Assembly: GCA_021772875.1 (NCBI GenBank)
Contig: JAJFLD010000189.1
Location: 1-16,967, forward strand
Length of the DNA stretch: 16,967 nt
Source: Ghiorsea sp.
GTDB taxonomy: Bacteria > Pseudomonadota > Zetaproteobacteria > Mariprofundales > Mariprofundaceae
Reading direction: 5' to 3'
In this document: positions 7,394 through 15,012 of the stretch, one piece after another
Layout of the letters: the number at the start of each line of letters is the position of its first letter
How positions within the stretch are numbered: the stretch's first letter is position 1
Notes under the pieces: generated by a model
The model's database searches: none
What the model saw: only the letters and a program-made list of their open reading frames with translations
Told to the model about the DNA's origin: nothing
Program-made: the position numbers and the translations under genes

Positions 7394-8979
7394 GATGTTT
7401 CCTCAGGTTTATTTTCTATTGTTTTAGGAGCATCCACTTCTTCAGCAGCCTTTTTGGCTTCTTGTTCCGCCAAGGCTTTGGCCCGAGCTTCTTTTTTCTC
7501 TTGGGCAATCCGACGCTTTTCTTCCTTTTCTGCCAATTCTTGGGCTAGACGCGCATCACGTTTATCCGAGCGCATACGTGATTCTTCCGCAAATGTTTTT
7601 TCGCGTTGGATTTGCGCAACTTGTCCTTTGCCATAGCGGAAATAATGCACCAGAGGGATATGTGAAGGACAAACATAACTGCATGCCCCACATTCGATAC
7701 AATCAAACAATTGATAATCTTCGGCACGTTCAAACTGATCTTCTTTGCAATGTTTGGCCAAGAGATTTGGTATCAAAGCTGCAGGGCAAACATCACCACA
7801 ATCACCACAACGAATACACGGCTCTTCTTCATGATGCGCTTGCATAATGGTCTGTCTCTGCATGGCCAAAATGCCATTACTGGCTTTTACCACTGGCACA
7901 TCAATACTGCTCATCAACTCGCCCATCATTGGGCCACCATGGATAATTTTTAAATTATCAAAATCTGCAACGCCACACTCTGACAATAAAAAACGCATAC
8001 TTGTGCCCAGGCGCACAACCATATTGGCGGGTTTTTCAACAATATCGCCACTCACTGTAATGATGCGTTCGGTTAATGCCTCACCCAAACAAACCGCATC
8101 ATAAATCGCTTTGCTTGTACCCACATTAAACGACACTACGCCGACATGCAGAGGCAAACGACCGGCAGGCACTTCTTTGCCCGTAATCGCTTGAATCAGT
8201 TGTTTTTCACCACCTTGCGGGTATTTCGTGGGTAATACTTGCACACGGATAAGCTCTGTTAAACCCATGTCCACCAGCGCTTTTTGCATCACTTCAACGG
8301 CATCTAGTGTGTTATCTTCAATGGCAATAATGCCTTGTTTGGCTTCCACCAAATGTAAAACAATGTCCATACCGCTAATAATCTCATGCGCTTTTTCCAC
8401 CATAAGCTGGTGGTCATTGGTAAGCCACGGCTCGCATTCAATACCATTCAAAATCACAGTTTCAACGGGATTATGATGATCATGAACCAGCTTGATAAAG
8501 GTAGGGAAAACTGCGCCGCCTAAACCTGCAATGCCTGCATTACGAATACGCTCACGCAACTCTACAGCATCCACACTACGATAGTTAGGTAATGGATGTA
8601 GCGATTCATCGACTTCATCTAAACCATCAGCTTTGATAAAAATAGAAGGCAACCCCATACCTGATGGATGAGGAATGGTGTGATCTTCTATTTTGAAAAC
8701 AGTGCCTGAAGTTGACGCATGTACTGGCACAGATAAATAACCCTGCGCTTTGGCAATCATTTGCCCGCGCAATACCCTATCACCAACCTTCACTAAAGGT
8801 TCACATGGCTCACCAATGTGTTGTTTGATAGGATGGATTAAAACATCGGGGACTGGGCAGGTGATAATAGGCTGATGCGCCGTGATTTTGTATTGACGCG
8901 CATGAACAATGCCGCCCGTAAAATGGCGTTGTGATTTCAGATGTAAACTTTGTTGAATTTTATCCCATAAATCAAACAT
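7390..8979 (-). CDS. rnfC: Rnf electron transport complex subunit C (NADH/FMN, two 4Fe-4S)
   Basis: A 529-residue peripheral membrane subunit thought to exchange electrons with NADH. The N-terminal part has a hammerhead/lipoyl-like fold (about 55-100, GDRVLRGQMIAKAQG). The NuoF-like FMN/NAD core follows, with GLGGAVFPTFIKL (152-164) and NGIECEPWLTND (178-189). Two ferredoxin-type 4Fe-4S motifs are intact: Cys388, 391, 394, 398 and Cys427, 430, 433, 437. After them comes a charged Lys/Glu/Ala tail (about 460-529), probably coiled coil. It is much shorter than the long Ala/Lys repeat tail of E. coli RsxC (about 740 residues in all). The start overlaps rnfB by 8 nt. Confidence 0.95.
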   Translation of the reverse strand: MFDLWDKIQQSLHLKSQRHFTGGIVHARQYKITAHQPIITCPVPDVLIHPIKQHIGEPCEPLVKVGDRVLRGQMIAKAQGYLSVPVHASTSGTVFKIEDHTIPHPSGMGLPSIFIKADGLDEVDESLHPLPNYRSVDAVELRERIRNAGIAGLGGAVFPTFIKLVHDHHNPVETVILNGIECEPWLTNDHQLMVEKAHEIISGMDIVLHLVEAKQGIIAIEDNTLDAVEVMQKALVDMGLTELIRVQVLPTKYPQGGEKQLIQAITGKEVPAGRLPLHVGVVSFNVGTSKAIYDAVCLGEALTERIITVSGDIVEKPANMVVRLGTSMRFLLSECGVADFDNLKIIHGGPMMGELMSSIDVPVVKASNGILAMQRQTIMQAHHEEEPCIRCGDCGDVCPAALIPNLLAKHCKEDQFERAEDYQLFDCIECGACSYVCPSHIPLVHYFRYGKGQVAQIQREKTFAEESRMRSDKRDARLAQELAEKEEKRRIAQEKKEARAKALAEQEAKKAAEEVDAPKTIENKPEETS

Positions 8980-9568
8980 GTTTTTCTCCGCTCACCCCTT
9001 CATGCTGGGTTTTGCGCTGCTCGCCAGTCAAAGCTCGTTTTGTCCCTGGAACCGGCCAAGACCAGTGCTCCAAGAGCTCAGGTGTTGCAATCATATCAAT
9101 ACAATCTACAGGGCAAGGTTCAAGACATAAGGTGCAACCCGTACAATGGTCTGTAATGATAGTGTGGAACTGTTTGGGTGCGCCAATAATACAATCCACA
9201 GGGCATGCCTTGATGCATAATGTACAACCAATACACTCATCTTCTCGAATATATGCAACAACTGGAGCTGTAGCTTCTTGTTCGATAGTTTTAGGCTCTA
9301 CACCCATAATGTCTGCAATCGCCAACATGGTGCGCTCACCACCTGGTACACAATGGTTAATATCAGCTTCGTGTGCGGCCACTGCATTGGCATAAGGTTT
9401 ACAGCCTGGGTAGCCACATTGCCCACATTGGGTTTGCGGCAGCAAATTATCTAGCGTATCAGCTAGAGGGTCACCTTCGACATGAAAGTATCGCGAGGCC
9501 AAGGCCAAACCAACACCAATAACCAGTGCCAATAACGAAAAAATAATAATTGGAAAAAGAAAGTCCAC
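8972..9568 (-). CDS. rnfB: Rnf electron transport complex subunit B (ferredoxin-like)
   Basis: A 198-residue iron-sulphur subunit with an N-terminal membrane anchor (about 4-26). A Fe-S domain follows with the TQCGQCGYPGC signature (Cys48, 51, 56 and Cys73). Two ferredoxin-type 4Fe-4S motifs come next (Cys112, 115, 118, 122 and Cys142, 145, 148, 152), so all expected ligands are present. It passes electrons between ferredoxin and the membrane subunits. The start is GTG at 9566-9568, 3 nt after the rnfA stop. An AAGG about 8 nt upstream lies inside the rnfA end. The C-terminal tail is short and charged. Confidence 0.95.
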   Translation of the reverse strand: MDFLFPIIIFSLLALVIGVGLALASRYFHVEGDPLADTLDNLLPQTQCGQCGYPGCKPYANAVAAHEADINHCVPGGERTMLAIADIMGVEPKTIEQEATAPVVAYIREDECIGCTLCIKACPVDCIIGAPKQFHTIITDHCTGCTLCLEPCPVDCIDMIATPELLEHWSWPVPGTKRALTGEQRKTQHEGVSGEKHV

Positions 9569-9571
9569 GAA

Positions 9572-10153
9572 TCAAACCTTAACCAAACCAGCAAAACCCA
9601 TGAAGGCCAAGGCCATCATGCCCGCTGTAATCAAAGTAATCGGTGAACCTTTAAAAGCCACGGGAATGGGCGCGCCTTCTAAGCGCTCACGTAAACCTGA
9701 AAACAAAACCAGAACCAAGCCAAAACCAACAGCTGCACCAAACCCATAAAGCACCGAAGCAAAAAAGGTATAATCCTGTTGCACATTAAGAATCGCGACA
9801 CCTAAAACCGCACAATTGGTGGTAATCAAAGGTAAAAATATACCCAAACCCTGATACAACACAGGGCTAGTTTTATGCATCACCATTTCCACAAACTGCA
9901 CCAAAGCAGCAATAATCAGAATAAAAAACAATGTTTGTAGATATAAAATATTAAAAGGAATCAAAATCAACTGCTGAATAACCCAAGATGCTGTAGAGGC
10001 AAGTGTCATCACAAACATCACTGCAAACGACATGCCAATGGCTGTTTCAAGTTTGCCAGATACGCCCAAAAAGGGACAAATACCAAGAAACTTAGTCAAC
10101 ACATAATTGTTTACCAGCACGGCCGATAATAAAATAATCGCAAATTCAGTCAT
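9572..10153 (-). CDS. rnfA: Rnf electron transport complex subunit A
   Basis: A 193-residue polytopic inner-membrane subunit of the RnfA/NqrE family with about six hydrophobic segments. The conserved motifs FLGICPFLG (Cys26) and TTNCAVLGVA (Cys114) are present. In related structures these cysteines face those of RnfE to hold an intramembrane iron-sulphur centre. I chose the ATG at 10151-10153 because the protein then begins MTEF, like E. coli RsxA (MTDY). A TTG at 10157-10159 would add two residues and has an AAGG 7 nt upstream, so it is a real alternative. A TATACT box ends 7 nt before the ATG. This is the first gene of the rnf-ABC-trpD2 unit. Confidence 0.94.
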   Translation of the reverse strand: MTEFAIILLSAVLVNNYVLTKFLGICPFLGVSGKLETAIGMSFAVMFVMTLASTASWVIQQLILIPFNILYLQTLFFILIIAALVQFVEMVMHKTSPVLYQGLGIFLPLITTNCAVLGVAILNVQQDYTFFASVLYGFGAAVGFGLVLVLFSGLRERLEGAPIPVAFKGSPITLITAGMMALAFMGFAGLVKV

Positions 10154-10160
10154 GAGCAAC

Positions 10161-10188
10161 AGTATACCTTAAGTTTCAATTGTTCCAA
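10161..10188 (-). promoter_or_regulatory. candidate sigma70 promoter of the rnf operon
   Basis: On the minus strand TTGGAA (10183-10188), a 16-nt spacer and TATACT (10161-10166) make a good sigma70-like match in the 52-bp gap between the DUF481 gene and rnfA. The -10 box ends 7 nt before the rnfA ATG, so transcription would start at or next to the start codon. Confidence 0.5.
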
Positions 10189-10205
10189 CTCACGAATATA
10201 ACATC

Positions 10206-10934
10206 TTAGAATTCATAACCCAATTTTGTAGTGAACGTATCATCTTGCGCAACTTTACCAATCTCAGGTCGGGTCGTTCTGCGCGATTCAAAATTAAGCT
10301 CTAAGTTCAAACCAGCAAACAAATCATGAACCCAAGCAATCTTCTTTTTGATATAATCATCATCATTACCCAGCTCTCCAGATACCTCAAACGCTATAGC
10401 ATCGGATTCTGTCACTTCATAACGACCAAAAAGCGCAAGATGCGTGCCTGGGTCATGGTCAATTTTAATAACATTTACTTTTTTACTGACGCGCTCACCC
10501 TGCCCTATCTCCAAGTCTAGGGAGAAGTCTGGCACATCGGTAAAAGCATGATAACCCACACCTAATACATACGACCTTTCGTGTATTATGCCACTAAAGT
10601 AGTCTCTACGATAACCAAGCTGCAACAATGCATATACATTATTAGGGAGATTATACTCACCCCTAAGAATCGTATCCGCGTAATCAGAAGTCACCACATT
10701 ACCATCAACCGTCTGTGTGCCTTCAAACGTAAGTTTCGCAAGCCACTTCTCATAAGTATATTTTAATTTTAGATTGCCTTCATATGTTGCAACATTTGAA
10801 TTACCTGTAGTTTTATAACCACCCAACGCGACGTTACCAGAAAAAGGACCTGCTGCTTCTGAATCCAAGCTCTCAGCATAAGCAAGAGGGGGTGTGACTA
10901 TACAAAACAGCAGGGTTAGTATCACTTTTTGCAT
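10206..10934 (-). CDS. DUF481-family outer-membrane protein (YdiY-like)
   Basis: A 242-residue exported protein. Residues 1-20 form a Sec signal peptide with a likely AYA|ES cleavage. The rest is made of alternating beta strands, many in the style FSGNVALGGYKTTGNSN and LKLKYTYEKW, and the chain ends in LGYEF with a terminal Phe, as expected for an outer-membrane beta barrel. The DUF481 family includes the salt-induced YdiY of enterobacteria; the molecular function is not known. AAGGAG (10944-10949) lies 9 nt before the ATG. It sits 46-52 bases upstream of rnfA on the same strand without a visible terminator, so some read-through into rnf is possible. A functional link to Rnf is not shown. Confidence 0.82.
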   Translation of the reverse strand: MQKVILTLLFCIVTPPLAYAESLDSEAAGPFSGNVALGGYKTTGNSNVATYEGNLKLKYTYEKWLAKLTFEGTQTVDGNVVTSDYADTILRGEYNLPNNVYALLQLGYRRDYFSGIIHERSYVLGVGYHAFTDVPDFSLDLEIGQGERVSKKVNVIKIDHDPGTHLALFGRYEVTESDAIAFEVSGELGNDDDYIKKKIAWVHDLFAGLNLELNFESRRTTRPEIGKVAQDDTFTTKLGYEF

Positions 10935-10957
10935 AGAACATTACTCCTTCTTCAATC

Positions 10958-10963
10958 ATTATA
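10958..10963 (-). promoter_or_regulatory. -10 box of the DUF481 gene promoter
   Basis: A perfect TATAAT on the minus strand lies 24 bases before the start codon, followed by AAGGAG. The -35 region is poor (CGTTTA or GTTTAT at 17 or 16 nt), so an activator or extended contacts may be needed. Confidence 0.5.
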
Positions 10964-11033
10964 AACTATGCGGCGAAACATAAACGAAGCCAACTGGGAT
11001 GCAAACCTTTCATATTCCTATTAAGCTTGCCCC

Positions 11034-13007
11034 ATGCAATTTAAATTGGCAGCAAATTTCACGCCTCAGGGCGATCAACCCCAAGCTATTGAGGCTTTGG
11101 TTCAAGGTCTTGAAAATGGTGATGAACACCAAGTTTTACTGGGGGTAACAGGTTCAGGAAAAACTTATTCTATGGCATGCGTGATTGAACGCAGCCAAAA
11201 ACCAACACTTATCATAGCGCCCAACAAAACTTTGGCTGCACAACTTTATGGTGAGTTTAAACAATTCTTCCCAGACAATGCCGTGGAATATTTCGTCTCC
11301 TACTTTGATTATTATCAACCCGAGGCATACGTGCCGGCATCAGATACATTTATTGAGAAAGATTCTGCCATCAATGAACACATCGACCGCATGCGACATG
11401 CTGCCACACGGGCTTTGTTGGAGCGAGAAGATGTGATTATCATTGCATCTGTATCCTGTATTTATGGCCTAGGCAGCCCTGAAGCTTACGCCAATATGCT
11501 GCAATATTTTGAAATTGGTCGCGAACAAGACCAACGTACGGCAGTGAATAAGTTGGTGGAGTTGCAGTACACACGTAATGATACAGATTTTCATCGTGGC
11601 ACGTTTCGTTTGCGCGGTGATGTGTTGGAGTTATACCCTGCCGATGCAGATGATTCAGCTATCCGTGTTGAATTCTTTGGTGATGAAATTGATGCAATCT
11701 CACGCTTCAACCCACTCACAGGCCAACGTATAGAATCATTGCATAAATACACCGTATTCCCTAAGTCGCATTATGTCACACCACGCAGCACTTTGTTGAA
11801 TGCCATGGAAACCATCAAAGTGGAATTGTCAGAACGTTTAGCAGCACTTTATGATGACAACAAACTTGTAGAAGCACAGCGATTGGAACAAAGAACCATG
11901 TTTGATCTGGAAATGATTCAAGAAATTGGGCATTGCTCAGGTATGGAAAACTATTCTCGTCATTTATCAGGTCGCCCCTCTGGAGAAGCCCCTCCAACTT
12001 TGCTTGACTATTTACCCAACAATGCAGTGGTAATGCTGGATGAATCACATGTCACAGTGCCACAAATTGGCGGCATGTTTAAGGGTGATAGAGCCCGCAA
12101 ACAAACTTTGGTTGATTTTGGCTTTCGCCTACCATCTGCGCTGGATAATCGCCCGCTACAGTTTCATGAATTTGAAGCCATTGCCCCACAAATTATTCAT
12201 GTCTCGGCCACACCTGGTAATTATGAACTTGAAAAAACAGCTGGTGTTTTCATTGAACAAATCATTCGCCCAACAGGATTGATTGATCCTGAAATAGAAA
12301 TACGCCCTGCATCAACCCAAGTGGATGATTTTATCAGTGCTGCCACTGAAATCATCAACAAAGGTGATCGTGTTTTGGCCACATGCCTCACCAAACGCAT
12401 GGCTGAAGATTTAACCGAATATCTTACCGATGCAGGTTTAAAGGTTCGTTATCTTCATTCGGACATTAAAACCATAGAACGTATGGAAATTTTGCGTGAT
12501 TTGCGCTTGGGGGTGTTTGATGTCCTCATTGGCATCAATCTGCTTCGTGAAGGCTTGGATTTACCAGAAGTCAGCCTGGTTTGTATTTTTGATGCGGATA
12601 AAGAAGGTTTCTTGCGCTCTGTACGCTCCTTGGTGCAAACCATTGGTCGAGCTGCGCGTAATTCAGAAGGAAGAGTTATTTTATATGCCGATAAAGTTAC
12701 CGACTCCATGAAAAAAGCGATGGATGAAACTGCACGCCGCCGTGAGAAACAACTGGCCTACAACAAACAACATGGCATCACACCACTGACCATTAAAAAA
12801 GATATTTTGGACATCCTTGGTTCAGTTTATAATTTAGATTATGCCCACATTCCTGAAATTGCAGAGCCTATAAACCTTAATCCTTATGAAAAAGCAGCCC
12901 GCATTGCAGAGCTTGAACGATTGATGACTGAAGCTGCTGTTGATTTGCGGTTTGAAGATGCTGCAAAACACCGTGATGAGATTGCATCACTTACTGCGGA
13001 TGCTTAG
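11034..13007 (+). CDS. uvrB: UvrABC excinuclease subunit B
   Basis: A 657-residue DNA-damage recognition helicase-like subunit of nucleotide excision repair. Visible landmarks are Walker A GVTGSGKT (37-44) and the damage-probing beta-hairpin region (about 90-113, YFDYYQPEAYVPASDTF). Walker B DESH (335-338), helicase motifs GINLLREGLDLPEV and QTIGRAARN, and the C-terminal UVR domain that contacts UvrC (about 620-655) follow. The length matches the family. The start is right because the N-terminus aligns with other UvrB proteins, yet no Shine-Dalgarno sequence is present in the bases just upstream. No LexA-type box is obvious. Its stop overlaps that of the convergent gene. Confidence 0.98.
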   Translation: MQFKLAANFTPQGDQPQAIEALVQGLENGDEHQVLLGVTGSGKTYSMACVIERSQKPTLIIAPNKTLAAQLYGEFKQFFPDNAVEYFVSYFDYYQPEAYVPASDTFIEKDSAINEHIDRMRHAATRALLEREDVIIIASVSCIYGLGSPEAYANMLQYFEIGREQDQRTAVNKLVELQYTRNDTDFHRGTFRLRGDVLELYPADADDSAIRVEFFGDEIDAISRFNPLTGQRIESLHKYTVFPKSHYVTPRSTLLNAMETIKVELSERLAALYDDNKLVEAQRLEQRTMFDLEMIQEIGHCSGMENYSRHLSGRPSGEAPPTLLDYLPNNAVVMLDESHVTVPQIGGMFKGDRARKQTLVDFGFRLPSALDNRPLQFHEFEAIAPQIIHVSATPGNYELEKTAGVFIEQIIRPTGLIDPEIEIRPASTQVDDFISAATEIINKGDRVLATCLTKRMAEDLTEYLTDAGLKVRYLHSDIKTIERMEILRDLRLGVFDVLIGINLLREGLDLPEVSLVCIFDADKEGFLRSVRSLVQTIGRAARNSEGRVILYADKVTDSMKKAMDETARRREKQLAYNKQHGITPLTIKKDILDILGSVYNLDYAHIPEIAEPINLNPYEKAARIAELERLMTEAAVDLRFEDAAKHRDEIASLTADA

Positions 13008-13951
13008 AGTGTCTCTGACTCAGCAAGGCGGTGTTTGATTTTGAATGCCTCAAGCGGTGGCAACATGCTCAAGGTTAATTTTTCTGCTTCTTCATCACCG
13101 ATAACTTTTTTCAAAACTTCGCTATTGGCTTGCAGTTTACGATAAACTTGCCCATAAAGTCCGTATGCAAAGTCTGAATACCGCTCTGCCCAAGCAACAA
13201 TAGATTCATTTTTAATGGCAAGCACACGCACCGTATTGATGGCAATCACTGTGGCACTATGCGGCAGCGCTGTAACGACGGTAATCTCACCTGCCTCATC
13301 GCCTGAACATAAAGTGTCCAATTTAATTTGTTCCGCACTGTTATAGGGGTGTTCCTTAAACACTTCAACTTCACCGCTAAGAATAAGGAACATAAATTTA
13401 GCTTCTTTATCCCCCTGAACAATCAGCTCATCACCAGCGTGAATGCTGACAAACTTAGCATTAAATAAAACCACTTCGCGCACTGCCATAGGCAACGTTG
13501 AAAAAATAGGGTTTACAGCCAAAGCACTTGCAGCCGAACGTTTTTCTGCCAACTGTGTTGTAGCACGAAGAAACTTTTCATTGCTTTCAAAAAGCTCGCG
13601 CACCCGTTGGCTGGGTATGGCATACAATACACATTCTGTCATTGCCCGAACTTGCGCACCAGCCGTGCCATGGTACAAAACCGATGCTTCGCCAAACACA
13701 TCACCTGATGAAATAGAGGCAATTTCATATACATTGCCATCATGCTGTTTTACCACCCGCAACAAACCTGATTGAACAAGGTACAAATATTCGCCTTCTT
13801 GCCCTTCAACAATCACAGCCTCGCCAGCTGCACAGGTTAGAAATAGAGCACAATCATGCAACAACTGAAATTCTTCTGGGTAGAGCACCGCCAAGTCAGG
13901 AAATTTACTTCCTTGAAAATCTTCATAAAGAATGTGTTTATCCTGATTCAT
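13004..13951 (-). CDS. protein with two cyclic-nucleotide-binding-like domains, no DNA-binding domain
   Basis: About 315 residues from the ATG at 13949-13951. A TTG three codons upstream (13958-13960) is closer to AAGGA (13964-13968) than normal, so I prefer the ATG. Two cNMP-binding (Crp-like) beta-roll domains are visible, at about 25-130 and 150-255, followed by a helical C-terminus. There is no helix-turn-helix, kinase or channel segment, so it is not a Crp/Fnr regulator. In the phosphate-binding cassettes the conserved Gly-Glu is kept in both (GEAS near 87, GEIT near 221). The Arg that holds the cyclic phosphate is replaced by Ala (about 97) in the first and His (about 231) in the second. 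Canonical cAMP/cGMP binding is therefore doubtful. It may be a protein-protein or degenerate sensor module. Its stop overlaps the uvrB stop. Confidence 0.8.
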   Translation of the reverse strand: MNQDKHILYEDFQGSKFPDLAVLYPEEFQLLHDCALFLTCAAGEAVIVEGQEGEYLYLVQSGLLRVVKQHDGNVYEIASISSGDVFGEASVLYHGTAGAQVRAMTECVLYAIPSQRVRELFESNEKFLRATTQLAEKRSAASALAVNPIFSTLPMAVREVVLFNAKFVSIHAGDELIVQGDKEAKFMFLILSGEVEVFKEHPYNSAEQIKLDTLCSGDEAGEITVVTALPHSATVIAINTVRVLAIKNESIVAWAERYSDFAYGLYGQVYRKLQANSEVLKKVIGDEEAEKLTLSMLPPLEAFKIKHRLAESETL

Positions 13952-13968
13952 AATAAGCAATTATCCTT

Positions 13969-13992
13969 AAATAAAAAGCCACGACAAGGCTT
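13969..13992 (-). terminator. candidate intrinsic terminator after apbE
   Basis: On the minus strand AAGCC, a 7-nt loop and GGCTT (13976-13980 with 13988-13992) are followed by TTTATTT. It sits directly after the apbE stop and before the cNMP-domain gene, so it could end or attenuate dnaE-accA-apbE transcripts. The stem is only 5 bp, so termination may be partial. Confidence 0.45.
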
Positions 13993-13995
13993 CAA

Positions 13996-15012
13996 TCATT
14001 TTTTGTGAGCCACATCACTAATGTGAAATATTGTTTTCATACCTGAGCTCATCCTTATTTTCTGATCTTTCCCTACCCATAATGCTTCTACGCCAGCCAT
14101 TTTTTCTACCAAATCCATGCCCTGCTTTTGCCCCAAAACAAACAACCCAGTACTCAAAGCATCCGCTACTGTTGCTGTTTCGGCGATCACAGTAACACTC
14201 ATATTTTGTGTTGCTGGCTCGCCAGTTTTAGGATCAAGAATGTGATGATAACGTTGACCACGATACATATAAAAACGTTCATAATCACCAGATGTCACAA
14301 CACTTAAATCCTGACCCACCTCAATCCACCCCAAGGCAGTAGCTTGCCTAGGATGGCGAATACCAATGCGCCATGGTTGCAAGCCATGGTTGCCAAGCAC
14401 ACGAATATCACCACCTGCATTGATGATAGCATGTTCTAGACCATATTGCTTAAACACTTCAATACCCTTATCAATAGCCAAACCTTTAGCAATAGCGCCA
14501 AAGTCAAGTTGTAAACCCGCTATTTTTTTTGTCCAGCCTTTGTTGAGGTGTCTAATGTTCTCCACACCACTATAGTGTAGACCATGTGAAATTTTTTGCT
14601 TGCTTGGTGGTGTGGTTGGTGGTTGACCACCTGAAAAACCCCACAATTGATTAAGTTCGCCAAGCGTGGGGTCAAAAGCACCAAGGGTTTGTTCATGTAT
14701 GTTTATAGCCTGCAAAAGCAAGGCTTCTACATCAGGGGCAAGTTGTATCACTTCAGTGGGTTGGGCTTGATTAAACGCCTTTACGGTATTAAAAACTTGG
14801 CCATACGTGGTGAATTCATCTTCAACAGCCTGCATGGCGGCGGCAGCCTGTTGTATAGCTTTTAAAGCTAATGTTTCATTGGCATCATAAACTGTGAATT
14901 CAACAATGGTACCAAGCATGAACCTTGTTTCTTTAAAGTCTTGGCTTTGCTGGGAAGAACATGCGCTAACCCCCAACAAAATAAACCCTAATAAAACAAT
15001 ATAACGAAACAT
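13996..15012 (-). CDS. apbE: FAD:protein FMN transferase, lipoprotein
   Basis: A 338-residue ApbE-family enzyme that moves FMN from FAD to Thr/Ser of target flavoproteins such as RnfG and RnfD/NqrB-NqrC. It has a lipoprotein signal with lipobox VSAC and lipidated Cys18, so it acts in the periplasm, on the side where RnfG and the RnfD flavin site lie. Conserved motifs are FGAIAKGLAID (171-181), INAGGD (197-202), HHILDPKTG (256-264) and ETATVADALST (278-288), with Asp284 in the metal-binding position. The start codon overlaps the accA stop (TGATG), giving coupled translation. It is about 3.8 kb from the rnf operon and its most likely local clients are RnfG and RnfD; this link is inference. Confidence 0.94.
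   Translation of the reverse strand: MFRYIVLLGFILLGVSACSSQQSQDFKETRFMLGTIVEFTVYDANETLALKAIQQAAAAMQAVEDEFTTYGQVFNTVKAFNQAQPTEVIQLAPDVEALLLQAINIHEQTLGAFDPTLGELNQLWGFSGGQPPTTPPSKQKISHGLHYSGVENIRHLNKGWTKKIAGLQLDFGAIAKGLAIDKGIEVFKQYGLEHAIINAGGDIRVLGNHGLQPWRIGIRHPRQATALGWIEVGQDLSVVTSGDYERFYMYRGQRYHHILDPKTGEPATQNMSVTVIAETATVADALSTGLFVLGQKQGMDLVEKMAGVEALWVGKDQKIRMSSGMKTIFHISDVAHKK

Noticed and set aside
8931..9395. 154-codon plus-strand open frame opposite rnfB and the start of rnfC
   Set aside because: It is antisense to cysteine-rich Fe-S motifs, which explains its repetitive HNVQP-like character; no start signal or homology.
10160..10205. Terminator between the DUF481 gene and rnfA
   Set aside because: No stem followed by a T run on the minus strand; the gap is better explained by the rnfA promoter.
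10935..11033. LexA/SOS box in front of uvrB
   Set aside because: No CTGT-N8-ACAG-like palindrome is present between the DUF481 and uvrB start codons.
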